Below are positions 1-9,091 of a stretch of DNA of 54,680 nucleotides, in pieces. The first letter of the stretch is position 1. Each line of letters starts with the position of its first letter. The notes beneath the pieces were generated by a model. It was not told where the DNA came from. It searched no databases and worked only from the letters and a program-made list of their open reading frames with translations. The stretch is taken from contig NKPV01000003.1 in NCBI GenBank assembly GCA_002254605.1, positions 1 to 54,680 on the forward strand, in the 5' to 3' direction. Both the position numbers and the translations under genes were made by a program. The DNA comes from Armatimonadetes bacterium JP3_11. Its GTDB lineage: Bacteria > Armatimonadota > Fimbriimonadia > Fimbriimonadales > GBS-DC.

Positions 1-633
1 GTCGGCAACATAACTCACATTTCCACCCGAGTCGATCCGAAATACGCTCGCAACTTTGTAATCGGAGCGCCTCTCGGTTACATAAAGAAGGTCATGGTTC
101 CATGAACCCACATGGTCGATGTGCAAAGCAATTCCCGATTCAACAACATCGTTGAGACCTGTCAGCGTCGCCCAAGTGGGATTCGCAGTGCTTCCATCAC
201 CACTATATCGCGCGACATGGTACCTCCAGGCATTGTTATCCCATTCTCGCCTGAAGGCAAAGATCTCATCTTGTTGGAAGCCGTTCGGAAGATTGCGCTG
301 TACGGCGACCGGGTAGTTGAGCCACCAACCAAAGCGCGTGCGAGGTAGGTTAGAGAACCCAGAAACATTGCTACTGGGAGTGCCCGAGGTATCAGGGTTT
401 GAAAGATCGAGCTGCCACAAGTCTGTGTCCGGAGTGACGACCTGATTAGTACCAAAGCTGTCGCCAACCACCTTGTGACGACCTGGCTGGTAGGCTAAGT
501 GGTAGGGAAGGGCAACTCTACCAACATCAGTCACCGTTACCTGGGCAAAGAGCATCTCAGTTGCTAAGGCACATACGAAGCCTACGATCAATCCAGCCGC
601 TTTTGTGTAAGCATGATGTCTGTGAATCATCAT
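1..633 (-). CDS. Secreted protein of unknown function, C-terminus beyond left edge
   Basis: This open frame is missing from the ORF track because it runs off the window. Reading the minus strand, GGAGGTG lies 4 nt before ATGATG, and 211 codons follow without a stop up to base 1. The product begins MMIHRHHAYTKAAGL, followed by a hydrophobic stretch (GLIVGFVCALATEMLFAQ) that looks like a signal peptide cleaved after FAQ. The mature part is rich in W, Y, N and D (for example RTRFGWWLNYP and WNHDLLYVTERRSD), which suggests a secreted beta-rich protein, possibly with repeated blade-like units. I recognise no family. The C-terminus is not visible, so a PEP-CTERM or other sorting tail cannot be excluded. 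The signal peptide, SD and frame make it a convincing gene; its function is unknown. Confidence 0.8.
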   Translation of the reverse strand, partial: MMIHRHHAYTKAAGLIVGFVCALATEMLFAQVTVTDVGRVALPYHLAYQPGRHKVVGDSFGTNQVVTPDTDLWQLDLSNPDTSGTPSSNVSGFSNLPRTRFGWWLNYPVAVQRNLPNGFQQDEIFAFRREWDNNAWRYHVARYSGDGSTANPTWATLTGLNDVVESGIALHIDHVGSWNHDLLYVTERRSDYKVASVFRIDSGGNVSYVAD

Positions 634-1001
634 TAACACCTCCAGATTGATTTTCACTAAATCATGACTCACTTTGGGGTGAATACCGGACAAAAAAATT
701 GGAGATTCAGTATGTGTTTTCGCCGTTCACAATCTAAGCGCGACAGTGGCTTCGCATTGGTGGGTATTACAGCCCGTGTGTATCCGTTGAGATACTGCCC
801 CACAAAATGCCTCGTATCGCCCCCTTATAGGGGTTCGAGAGAAATTCAGACGCTCTCACTTCCCTGCCCTCCTCTCACTCTGGGAGAGGGAAAACGGCTC
901 ACGTGGCTTTTTCAAACCCATCTGACAGATAATTTCGGTTTAGGCAAAAGGCTTGTTTTACCCTATTTAGGTTATAATTAGATTAGAACCGAGGTGCAAG
1001 A
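634..1001. other. 368-bp intergenic region between divergent genes
   Basis: No convincing gene is present; the 105-codon plus-strand ORF here has no SD and a low-complexity translation. The region carries small palindromes (CCCCTTATAGGGG near 831, and CCCTC..GGGAGAGGG near 868-892) that resemble decayed pieces of palindromic repeats. It must hold the divergent promoters of the secreted protein (minus) and the pseudopilin (plus). A TATAAT lies at 973-978 for the latter. Confidence 0.5.
973..978 (+). promoter_or_regulatory. Putative -10 box of the pseudopilin gene
   Basis: A perfect TATAAT stands 23 nt before the ATG at 1002. The -35 region at the expected distance (GGCTTG/GCTTGT) is weak, so this is a moderate sigma-70-type promoter prediction. 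Confidence 0.45.
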
Positions 1002-1793
1002 ATGAGACAGCTGGGCTTTACCCTTATAGAGTTGCTGGTGGTCATCGCGATAATCGCGATATTGGCTGCGATTCTGTTTCCGGTGTTCGCGCAGGCACGT
1101 GAAAAAGCGCGCCAGACGACTTGCCTTTCGAACCTGCGTCAGTTGGGCACAGCATTTGTGATGTACCGTGCCGACTGGGAAGGGCGAAACCCTGGACCTG
1201 GAGATGGTGGACACTGTCCCGGAAGTTGGTCACAACCTGACTGGCCCAGTTGGATGACAGGATTCGTGTCGCGTTTGGATGCTCAGTGGGTACCTTGCTA
1301 CCCCGTGTTGATAAATGCGTTTGACCCCAACTCCGCAGTGAGCGGAATTTGGCTCCTATGGGGTCATGTTACCAAAGGGGTGATTTACCCCTATGTCAAG
1401 AACGCTGACATCTATATCTGCCCTTCCGACCGGCGTGGGCGCGAAAAGAAGTTGAGTTACTCGATGAACGCGGTCGCTTCCTATATTCCAGAGCCCGTGG
1501 TAGAGCGTCCGGCGGAATTTATCCAACTCATCGACGAGGGTGAAACGCTCAACGATGGCTACTTCTATGCGATCGCAGGCAACCAGTTTGTGGACTGCCC
1601 TTCCATTGTCCACTCTAATGGGGCGAACTTTCAGTTTTTCGACGGGCACTCGAAGTGGATCCGAGCGCGCCATACGGCGCAGCAAGCGCGGATTGGTCAA
1701 TGTCTGGATACCGTACCGAAGCACTATTTCTGCCCGAAGGTTCCCTTTCCTGAGTCGAGTATGTACGGCGCCGCCTGTCAGAGCGCGCCCTAA
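1002..1793 (+). CDS. Type II secretion/type IV pilus-like pseudopilin, H-x9-DG type
   Basis: 263 aa. A short basic leader MRQLG precedes [21 protein letters not shown], the type III (prepilin) signal with cleavage expected between G and F and methylation of F. The hydrophobic helix is followed by [21 protein letters not shown], the extended N-terminal motif common in Armatimonadota and Planctomycetes. Near the end, [12 protein letters not shown] matches the H-x9-DG motif of the DUF1559-like C-terminal domain. The product should be processed by a prepilin peptidase (not in this window) and assembled or exposed at the cell surface. GAGGTG precedes the ATG. It stands alone with no secretion genes beside it, which is typical of these expanded pseudopilin families. 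The family is certain; the specific role is unknown. Confidence 0.93.
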   Translation: MRQLGFTLIELLVVIAIIAILAAILFPVFAQAREKARQTTCLSNLRQLGTAFVMYRADWEGRNPGPGDGGHCPGSWSQPDWPSWMTGFVSRLDAQWVPCYPVLINAFDPNSAVSGIWLLWGHVTKGVIYPYVKNADIYICPSDRRGREKKLSYSMNAVASYIPEPVVERPAEFIQLIDEGETLNDGYFYAIAGNQFVDCPSIVHSNGANFQFFDGHSKWIRARHTAQQARIGQCLDTVPKHYFCPKVPFPESSMYGAACQSAP

Positions 1794-1839
1794 GCAAGTG
1801 GGAACACGAAGCCTTCTGGGCTGATAGCTTACCTACAGT

Positions 1840-1872
1840 CAGGAGGGGCGAGCGTTCCGCCTGCCCCTCCTG
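1840..1872. terminator. Hairpin between convergent pseudopilin and rnj genes
   Basis: CAGGAGGGGC (1840-1849) pairs perfectly with GCCCCTCCTG (1863-1872) around a 13-nt loop. It sits 46 nt after the pseudopilin stop and directly abuts the rnj stop, so it may end both transcripts. No run of T follows on either strand, so it is not a textbook intrinsic terminator. Confidence 0.55.
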
Positions 1873-1873
1873 T

Positions 1874-3517
1874 TCAGACTTCTGTCACCACGACCACGAT
1901 CATCGGGCGTCGGCTGAGGTGCTTACGGCAGAAACGGCGCAGCACCATTGTCAGCTCTTCGCGAATATTATCCCAATCGCTGATCTCGGCGGGCGCCATC
2001 TTGCCCAGTGTCTCTTGCACTGCTATGCGCGCCAGTTCGGGCTGGATTTCGTTTTGCCATTCAAAACCGCGCAGAATGAATTGGGGGTCATCGACGAGGT
2101 CGCCTGTCTGAGCGCGCACGGTAATCAGGGCGACCATGATGCCTTCCTGGGCGATGTGGCGTCGGTCGCGGATAATCGCTTCTGGCACGCCGCCTTCCAC
2201 GCCTTCTTCGATGAGTAGTCTGCCTGCGGGCACTTTCTCCTCCAAAGTGGCGGCGCCGTTTTCGATACGCAACACACTCCCGTTCTCCAGCAGGAACATC
2301 TGCTCCTCGCGATAGCCCATTTGTCGCGCCAGTTCGAAGTACGCGGCTTGATGACGGGGCTCACCGTGCACCGGCGCAAGGTAGCGCGGCTTGAGCAAGC
2401 TAATCATGAGCTTCAGCTCTTCCTGACTGGCATGCCCCGATACATGCACAGGCGCAATCTCGTCGTGATAGACCTTTGCGCCTAAGCGCACAAGGCGGTT
2501 CACCGTGCGCCAGACCAGGCTCTCGTTGCCGGGAATGGGCGTAGCAGATAAAATGACGGTGTCGCCGGGGGTGATTTTCAGGCGGGGGTACTCGTCCGCG
2601 GCGATTTGGCTAAGCGCGGAGAGCGGCTCGCCCTGACTGCCTGTCGTCAGCACCAGTATCTGCTCTGGGGGATAGTCATCAATCTGCTTTGCGCTAATCA
2701 TCACGCTCGGCTCAATGCACAGATAGCCCTGCTGGTGGGCAATCTCCACATTCTGCTCCATCCGCCTCCCCAGCACCGCGACCTTGCGCCCATAGAGCTG
2801 CGCCATATTAATCGCCTGCTGCAAACGATGGATATTAGAAGCGAAAGTGGTAATCAGGATACGCCCCTGCGCGTTGGCGAACAGCGTGTAGTAGGCGTCG
2901 CTGACAGTGCTTTCGGAGGGTGTCCAGCCGCTCCGCTCCGCGTTGGTGCAGTCGCTAAGCAGTAGCAGTACGCCCTCGTCGCCCAGCCGCGCCAGGTGAT
3001 TGAAATCGGTGCGCACACCGTCGACGGGGGTATGGTCAAACTTGAAATCGCCTGTGAAGACCACGATGCCCTCGGGGGTGCGCAGCGCATAGCCCACGCA
3101 GTCGGGGATGCTATGCGTCACGCGAATCGGTTCCACAGTCAAATCGCCCACCGTGAACGGCGTTGGGGGCTTGATGGGGCGTAGGTCGGCGTTTAGGCGT
3201 CGCTCGCGCAACTTATGCTCAATCAGCGCCAGCGTGAGCGGCGTGCCATAAATCGGCAGGTTGCCCAAGCGCGGTAAAATGTAAGGCAGCGCGCCTACAT
3301 GGTCTTCGTGCCCGTGCGTCAGCAGAATGCCCTGCACCTCGTCGCAAATGCTCCACAGATACTCTGGATCGGGAATCACTAAGTCCACGCCAGGCAAATC
3401 CTCGCCTGGAAACGAGATGCCACAATCGATGATGACTGCTTGATTATCCCAGCGTACTAAGTTGAGGTTTTTACCGATTTCGCCACTGCCGCCAAGCGGG
3501 ATGATTTCGATTGCCAA
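1874..3517 (-). CDS. rnj: Ribonuclease J (beta-CASP metallo-beta-lactamase RNase)
   Basis: 547 aa from the proposed TTG start. The ORF track starts 31 codons earlier, but AAGGAGG lies 9 nt before this TTG and the conserved RNase J start (AIEIIPLGGSGEIGKN) follows at once. The zinc-binding motif THGHEDHVGALPY, the downstream GDFKFDHTP and the late PVHVSGHASQEEL and PVHGEPRH segments give the complete metallo-beta-lactamase plus beta-CASP core, followed by the C-terminal domain. Length fits the family (about 550 aa). RNase J combines 5'-3' exonuclease and endonuclease activity in mRNA decay and rRNA maturation, in the cytoplasm. TATACT at 3548-3553 may be its -10 box. It is a single gene, convergent with the pseudopilin. 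Confidence 0.95.
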   Translation of the reverse strand: MAIEIIPLGGSGEIGKNLNLVRWDNQAVIIDCGISFPGEDLPGVDLVIPDPEYLWSICDEVQGILLTHGHEDHVGALPYILPRLGNLPIYGTPLTLALIEHKLRERRLNADLRPIKPPTPFTVGDLTVEPIRVTHSIPDCVGYALRTPEGIVVFTGDFKFDHTPVDGVRTDFNHLARLGDEGVLLLLSDCTNAERSGWTPSESTVSDAYYTLFANAQGRILITTFASNIHRLQQAINMAQLYGRKVAVLGRRMEQNVEIAHQQGYLCIEPSVMISAKQIDDYPPEQILVLTTGSQGEPLSALSQIAADEYPRLKITPGDTVILSATPIPGNESLVWRTVNRLVRLGAKVYHDEIAPVHVSGHASQEELKLMISLLKPRYLAPVHGEPRHQAAYFELARQMGYREEQMFLLENGSVLRIENGAATLEEKVPAGRLLIEEGVEGGVPEAIIRDRRHIAQEGIMVALITVRAQTGDLVDDPQFILRGFEWQNEIQPELARIAVQETLGKMAPAEISDWDNIREELTMVLRRFCRKHLSRRPMIVVVVTEV

Positions 3518-3680
3518 CGGTGATAGCCTCCTTACCCAAACAAATATAGTATAGCATGCGAGGATACTCCTTCTGTCGTGTTGTCCGCTTCGCCGCGCCC
3601 AACGCTGCAAACGCCCTCAGTGCCGCCCGCTTAGACTCGCCGACAACAGCCGCTTAACTTCGCTTTTACCTTGAATCGTG

Positions 3681-3686
3681 TATTAT
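3681..3686 (+). promoter_or_regulatory. -10-like TATTAT 6 nt before start codon (leaderless)
   Basis: TATTAT ends 6 nt before ATG 3693, so transcription would begin at or next to the start codon. No SD is present. The hexamer lies inside the track's GTG-initiated extension, which argues for the ATG at 3693. Confidence 0.5.
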
Positions 3687-3692
3687 CTGGGC

Positions 3693-5255
3693 ATGCGTAT
3701 TCTATCTTGGCGTTTTGGGTTTGCAGGGCTGTTGTTGAGTTTTGCCTTGAGCGCGTTGGCGCAACAGTTCGCGACGGGTGTCGTGTTCCATGACCGCAAT
3801 CGCAACGGTATCCGCGACGCAGGCGAGCCGGGCGTGCCCAATGTGTTAGTCTCCAATCAGCGCGAGGTCGTCAAAACCGACGGGCAAGGACGCTATCGCC
3901 TCCCAGTGGACGATGATACTATCCTCTTCGTGGTCAAGCCGCGCGGATGGAGGACACCGCTTTCGGAGAGAAATGTACCCCGTTTCTACTATATTCATAA
4001 GCCGAGCGGCTCTTTCCCCGTGCGTTTTGGCGGCGTCGCGCCGACGGGGGCGTTGCCCGCTTCGGTAGATTTTCCGCTCTACCCCCAGCGCGAGGCGGAA
4101 CGCCACACGGCGCTGATATTCGGCGACACGCAGCCACGCGATATGACGGAGGTGTTCTACATCGGGCGTGATGTAGTGCGCGAGCTGATCGGAACGAAGC
4201 AGGCAGCGTTCGGAGTCGTGTTGGGCGATGTGCTGTTTGACGACCTGAGCCTGTTCCCCGCTATTACCCAGATGATGGGGCAAATAGGCATCCCGATCTA
4301 CTATGTGCTGGGCAATCATGACCTCAACTTCGACTCGCCCGACGACCAGCACAGCGACGAGACTTGGCATCGCCACTTCGGACCGAACTACTACGCCTTC
4401 CAGTACGGTCGCACGCACTACATCGTGCTGGATGATGTGGTCTGGACTGGCGCCCAGGGCGAGCAGCGGGGGCGCTATGCGGCGGGCTTGGGCGAGCGGC
4501 AGATAGAGTTCCTCCGCAACTACCTTCGCTATGTGAACCGCAACGATTTCATCGTACTGCTGATGCATATCCCGATGTGGGAGTGGCCCGATTCGGAGCG
4601 TCGGCAGGTGTTTGCGATGCTTGCGCCGTTTCCGAACACGCTCTCGTTTTCAGCACATACTCATGTGCAACAGCATCGCTTTTTCGGTGCGGATGCAGGC
4701 TGGAACGGACGCTCGCCCCATCACCACATCAATACAGTTACGGTGTGCGGTAGCTGGTGGACAGGCGCACCTGACCCTGTCGGCATCCCCCACACCACCA
4801 TGCGCGACGGTACGCCGAACGGCTACCTGTGGCTGGATGTGAACCGCAATCGGTATCGCGTGCGGTATCAGGCGGCGCGCCGTCCGCCCAACTACCAGAT
4901 GCACATCTACACGCCGGATTCGGTCGATCACGCCAAGACGGGGGAAACGCCCGTGTTGGTGAACTACTTCTTTGGCTCGGAGTTCTGCACCGTGCAGATG
5001 CGTGTGAACGGCGGGGCTTGGATACGCATGCAGCAGGTGCAGGATACACCCGACCCCGCCTACGCGACACTGAAGCAACAAGAGCGGGAGTTTAAGCTGC
5101 CGGGACGCCCGCTTCCCAGTGTGAGCCCAGCGGTGCATCTCTGGAGGGCGAACCTACCGCCAGGACTCCCGCGTGGGTTCCACCAAATCGAGGTGCAGGT
5201 GCGCAACCTCTTCGGTGATGAGTTCACCGATAGGTGCATTATTCAGGTGCGCTGA
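3693..5255 (+). CDS. Secreted calcineurin-like metallophosphoesterase with N-terminal Ig-like domain
   Basis: 520 aa from ATG 3693; the track's GTG five codons upstream would place a -10-like TATTAT inside the gene. An N-terminal signal peptide (RFGFAGLLLSFALSALAQ) is followed by an SdrD-B/CNA-B-like module (GVVFHDRNRNGIRDAGEPGVPNV, then TDGQGRYRLPV). The catalytic domain follows: FGDTQPRD, GDVLFDD, VLGNHDLNFD (the GNHD signature), MHIPMWEW and SAHTHVQQH provide the metal ligands of the calcineurin-like superfamily. A C-terminal beta-rich domain ends the protein, as in bacterial metallophosphoesterases with dedicated N and C domains. It is exported, so it probably hydrolyses an extracytoplasmic phosphate ester; the substrate is unknown. 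apbE follows 18 bp downstream. Confidence 0.88.
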   Translation: MRILSWRFGFAGLLLSFALSALAQQFATGVVFHDRNRNGIRDAGEPGVPNVLVSNQREVVKTDGQGRYRLPVDDDTILFVVKPRGWRTPLSERNVPRFYYIHKPSGSFPVRFGGVAPTGALPASVDFPLYPQREAERHTALIFGDTQPRDMTEVFYIGRDVVRELIGTKQAAFGVVLGDVLFDDLSLFPAITQMMGQIGIPIYYVLGNHDLNFDSPDDQHSDETWHRHFGPNYYAFQYGRTHYIVLDDVVWTGAQGEQRGRYAAGLGERQIEFLRNYLRYVNRNDFIVLLMHIPMWEWPDSERRQVFAMLAPFPNTLSFSAHTHVQQHRFFGADAGWNGRSPHHHINTVTVCGSWWTGAPDPVGIPHTTMRDGTPNGYLWLDVNRNRYRVRYQAARRPPNYQMHIYTPDSVDHAKTGETPVLVNYFFGSEFCTVQMRVNGGAWIRMQQVQDTPDPAYATLKQQEREFKLPGRPLPSVSPAVHLWRANLPPGLPRGFHQIEVQVRNLFGDEFTDRCIIQVR

Positions 5256-5257
5256 GG

Positions 5258-5263
5258 TATCCT
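5258..5263 (+). promoter_or_regulatory. -10-like TATCCT 10 nt before apbE start
   Basis: GGTATCCT directly follows the stop of the phosphoesterase gene and ends 10 nt before the apbE ATG. No SD is visible between them. It fits the leaderless pattern seen elsewhere in the window but is weaker than TATAAT. Confidence 0.35.
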
Positions 5264-5273
5264 GCATAAAGCG

Positions 5274-6194
5274 ATGGGCTTGCAGCGGTATGCATTCAAC
5301 CAAATCCGTATGGGCGTCGATACGCCCATCGTGGTCTACGCCGAGCGCGAGGAGCAGGCGGTGCGCGCATGCCGCGCCGCCTACGCGCGCATCACCACAC
5401 TGGAAGAGCGCATGAGCGACTACCGCGCTGAGAGCGAGTTGAACCTGCTTTGCCAACACGCTGTGGGAAGATGGGTAAAGGTCAGCCCGGAGCTGTTTTA
5501 TGTGCTTTGGCGGGCGCAAACGCTGGCACGGCAGACCGAAGGCGCGTTCGATGTGACGGTCGGTCCGCTGGTGCGGCTCTGGCGAGAGGCGCGGCGCACG
5601 GGGAAACTGCCCGACGCGGCAACCTTGCGCGACGCCAAAGCGCGTTCGGGTTATCGACTTCTGGAACTCAGCCTCCCCCGACGCGCCGTGCGCTTGAAAG
5701 CCGAACGGATGCAGCTCGATTTAGGCGGTATCGCGAAGGGATACGCCTGCGATTGCGCCTTGCGCGAACTGCGCAAACATGGCATCACACGCGCCCTGAT
5801 TCAAATGGGGGGAGACATCGTCGCGGGCGACGCACCTCCCGACTCACCAGGGTGGAAGATCGATTTGCCTAACTCGCGTAATGAGCTGCTTCTCAAAAAC
5901 GGTGCGCTCTCCACTTCGGGGAGCACGGAGCAATATGTAGAAATCAACGGTGTGCGCTACGCGCATATCATCGACCCGCGCACAGGGCTGGGACTTACAA
6001 AACTAATTTTAGCGCGTGTGCGTGCGCGCGATGGGATCACTGCCGACAGCTTAGCCACAGCAGCCGCGGTGCTGGGCGAACCTGACGCCCAGCGGCTGGA
6101 GCGACTTTACAAAGGAGTGCAGATAACGGTGTCGCAGGTTCGCCTCAATCACTCAGGCCAACCGTGGAACGGCTCCCACGGACGGCTCACATAG
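5274..6194 (+). CDS. apbE: FAD:protein FMN transferase (ApbE family)
   Basis: 306 aa. ApbE transfers FMN from FAD to a threonine of target proteins such as RnfG or NqrC. Recognisable segments are RITTLEERMSDYRAESEL, EGAFDVTVGPLVRLWR, LDLGGIAKGYACDCAL, ALIQMGGDIVAGD, GALSTSGSTEQYVEINGVRYAHIIDPRTG and GITADSLATAAAVLG, which include the Mg/FAD-binding HIIDPRTG and ADSLATA motifs. No signal peptide or lipobox is seen, so it may act in the cytoplasm or be exported in an atypical way. No RNF/NQR target gene lies in the window. The 3' end overlaps the convergent ctaF by 46 bp. Confidence 0.92.
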   Translation: MGLQRYAFNQIRMGVDTPIVVYAEREEQAVRACRAAYARITTLEERMSDYRAESELNLLCQHAVGRWVKVSPELFYVLWRAQTLARQTEGAFDVTVGPLVRLWREARRTGKLPDAATLRDAKARSGYRLLELSLPRRAVRLKAERMQLDLGGIAKGYACDCALRELRKHGITRALIQMGGDIVAGDAPPDSPGWKIDLPNSRNELLLKNGALSTSGSTEQYVEINGVRYAHIIDPRTGLGLTKLILARVRARDGITADSLATAAAVLGEPDAQRLERLYKGVQITVSQVRLNHSGQPWNGSHGRLT

Positions 6195-6472
6195 TCAGCG
6201 AACGCAAACGCGAGCATAATCAGCAGCCAGAAGAAGCCTGCACCCGCAAAGAGCCACGCCAACTTACCGCTGAAGCGCACATGCATAAAGTTCATAATCA
6301 CAATCGTCGCCTTCCACACGGCAATCGTGAGCGCAATCACGACGCCCAGCCAGTTTGGCACATTCGGAATGTATCCCGCGACGACCGTCGCCACCAAAAG
6401 CGCCATCAACCACCATAGCGTGTGCGTATATAGCGACACAGGATGCACATGCGATTCATCATGACCTGCCAT
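6149..6472 (-). CDS. ctaF: Cytochrome c oxidase subunit IV family protein
   Basis: 107 aa with three predicted membrane helices (about residues 17-34, 40-64 and 71-92) and the subunit IV family signature IVIMNFMHVRFSGKLAWLFAGAGFFWLLIMLAF. It is an accessory membrane subunit of the haem-copper oxidase; the N-terminal HDESHVHP is His-rich. It is the last gene of the 13-kb respiratory operon, 6 bp after ctaE, with GGGAGGT overlapping the ctaE stop as SD. Its 3' end runs 46 bp into the convergent apbE. Such subunits help stabilise the oxidase. Confidence 0.88.
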   Translation of the reverse strand: MAGHDESHVHPVSLYTHTLWWLMALLVATVVAGYIPNVPNWLGVVIALTIAVWKATIVIMNFMHVRFSGKLAWLFAGAGFFWLLIMLAFAFADYVSRPWEPFHGWPE

Positions 6473-6478
6473 GTCGTT

Positions 6479-7306
6479 TTACCTCCCGATGAGATACAGC
6501 AGCGGGAACAGGAAAATCCACACGATGTCCACCAGGTGCCAGTAGAGTCCGGTCATTTCTACGGGCATGAAGTCCGCGACGGGTTTATTTTTCGCGTGGT
6601 CTATCAGCGCGCGCCCGATAAGTATGCCGATGATAATCATCCCAATCAGCACATGGAGACCGTGCAAACCCGTCATCACGAAGTAGAAGCCGAAGAACAG
6701 GCGCGTGCGCTGTTCGAACTCTTCGGGCGTGACTTTTTTGAAGGCGGTGAACTGACCGTCGCGCGTCTTGCCTAACTCATAAAACTTTTGTCCATTTTCC
6801 TCCACTTCGCGCAGCTCGCCGATTTTTTGGGCGTGCTCCACGACGGCGTGCGCGCTATAGTCCCCGCCTGGGAAGAGATGATGCTCGAACTTCGCGCTGT
6901 ACTCGAAATACTTATTTACCATAAAGACGCCTGCAAACAGGAAGGTGAGGAATAGATAGAACGCCTGTTTTTTGTGTCGGTTTTGCATCGCGGCACGAAC
7001 GGCGCGTGCCATCGTGTAGCTACTAAACAGCAGCACAAAGGTGTTGAGCGTTCCTATCGGCACGCTGAGTTCATGATGGGCGAGGGTAAACTCCAGCACA
7101 TACTTGAATCGGTAGATGGCGTAGGCGGTAAAGATGGCGCCGAAAAAAAGCACCTCTTGCACGATGAACGCCCACATCCCAATCAAATAGGATGTGTTCT
7201 GCTGTTCAATCGTTTCGAACTGCTCGCCTAAGATGCCATCGCCGTGATGGTGTCCATCGGTCGTCTGTTCCAGCGTCGCCGTTCTCTGCAGTTCTTGCAC
7301 GCTCAC
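6479..7306 (-). CDS. ctaE: Cytochrome c oxidase subunit III (caa3 type)
   Basis: 275 aa. Membrane subunit of the terminal oxidase that supports proton uptake and stability of subunit I. Family segments include MWAFIVQEVLFFGAIFTAYAIYR, GTLNTFVLLFSSYTMARAVRAA, FYFVMTGLHGLHVLIGM and the final MTGLYWHLVDIVWIFLFPLLYLIG. A hydrophilic insertion of about 65 residues (roughly 137-200, from FEYSAKFEHHLFPGG to EEFEQRTR) separates two helices, longer than in mitochondrial-type subunits. The start is GTG with GGAGGAGG 10 nt upstream. It is separated from ctaD by a 109-bp gap holding a perfect hairpin, the only sizeable gap within the operon. Confidence 0.95.
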   Translation of the reverse strand: MSVQELQRTATLEQTTDGHHHGDGILGEQFETIEQQNTSYLIGMWAFIVQEVLFFGAIFTAYAIYRFKYVLEFTLAHHELSVPIGTLNTFVLLFSSYTMARAVRAAMQNRHKKQAFYLFLTFLFAGVFMVNKYFEYSAKFEHHLFPGGDYSAHAVVEHAQKIGELREVEENGQKFYELGKTRDGQFTAFKKVTPEEFEQRTRLFFGFYFVMTGLHGLHVLIGMIIIGILIGRALIDHAKNKPVADFMPVEMTGLYWHLVDIVWIFLFPLLYLIGR

Positions 7307-7377
7307 AGTCAGTTAGCCTCCTCCACCTTTAGAGAGTGTACCATACTTGGTAGCCGCATCTATGCTGTAAGGGGGGG

Positions 7378-7405
7378 GTGGCTTGGACAGGATTGTCCAA
7401 GCCAC
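7378..7405 (-). promoter_or_regulatory. Perfect 12-bp hairpin between ctaD and ctaE
   Basis: GTGGCTTGGACA and TGTCCAAGCCAC form a perfect 12-bp stem around a 4-nt loop, 11 nt after the ctaD stop. In the transcript direction it is followed by a run of eight C, not U, so it is not a normal intrinsic terminator. It may be a processing or stability element that sets the ratio of upstream to downstream oxidase mRNA. Confidence 0.6.
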
Positions 7406-7415
7406 AAAAGCCCCA

Positions 7416-9089
<1,674 letters not shown>

Positions 9090-9091
9090 AG

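Noticed and set aside
664-981. 105-codon plus-strand ORF in the first intergenic region
   Set aside because: No SD, a translation unlike real protein, and the region is made of small palindromes; it also covers the promoter of the pseudopilin gene.
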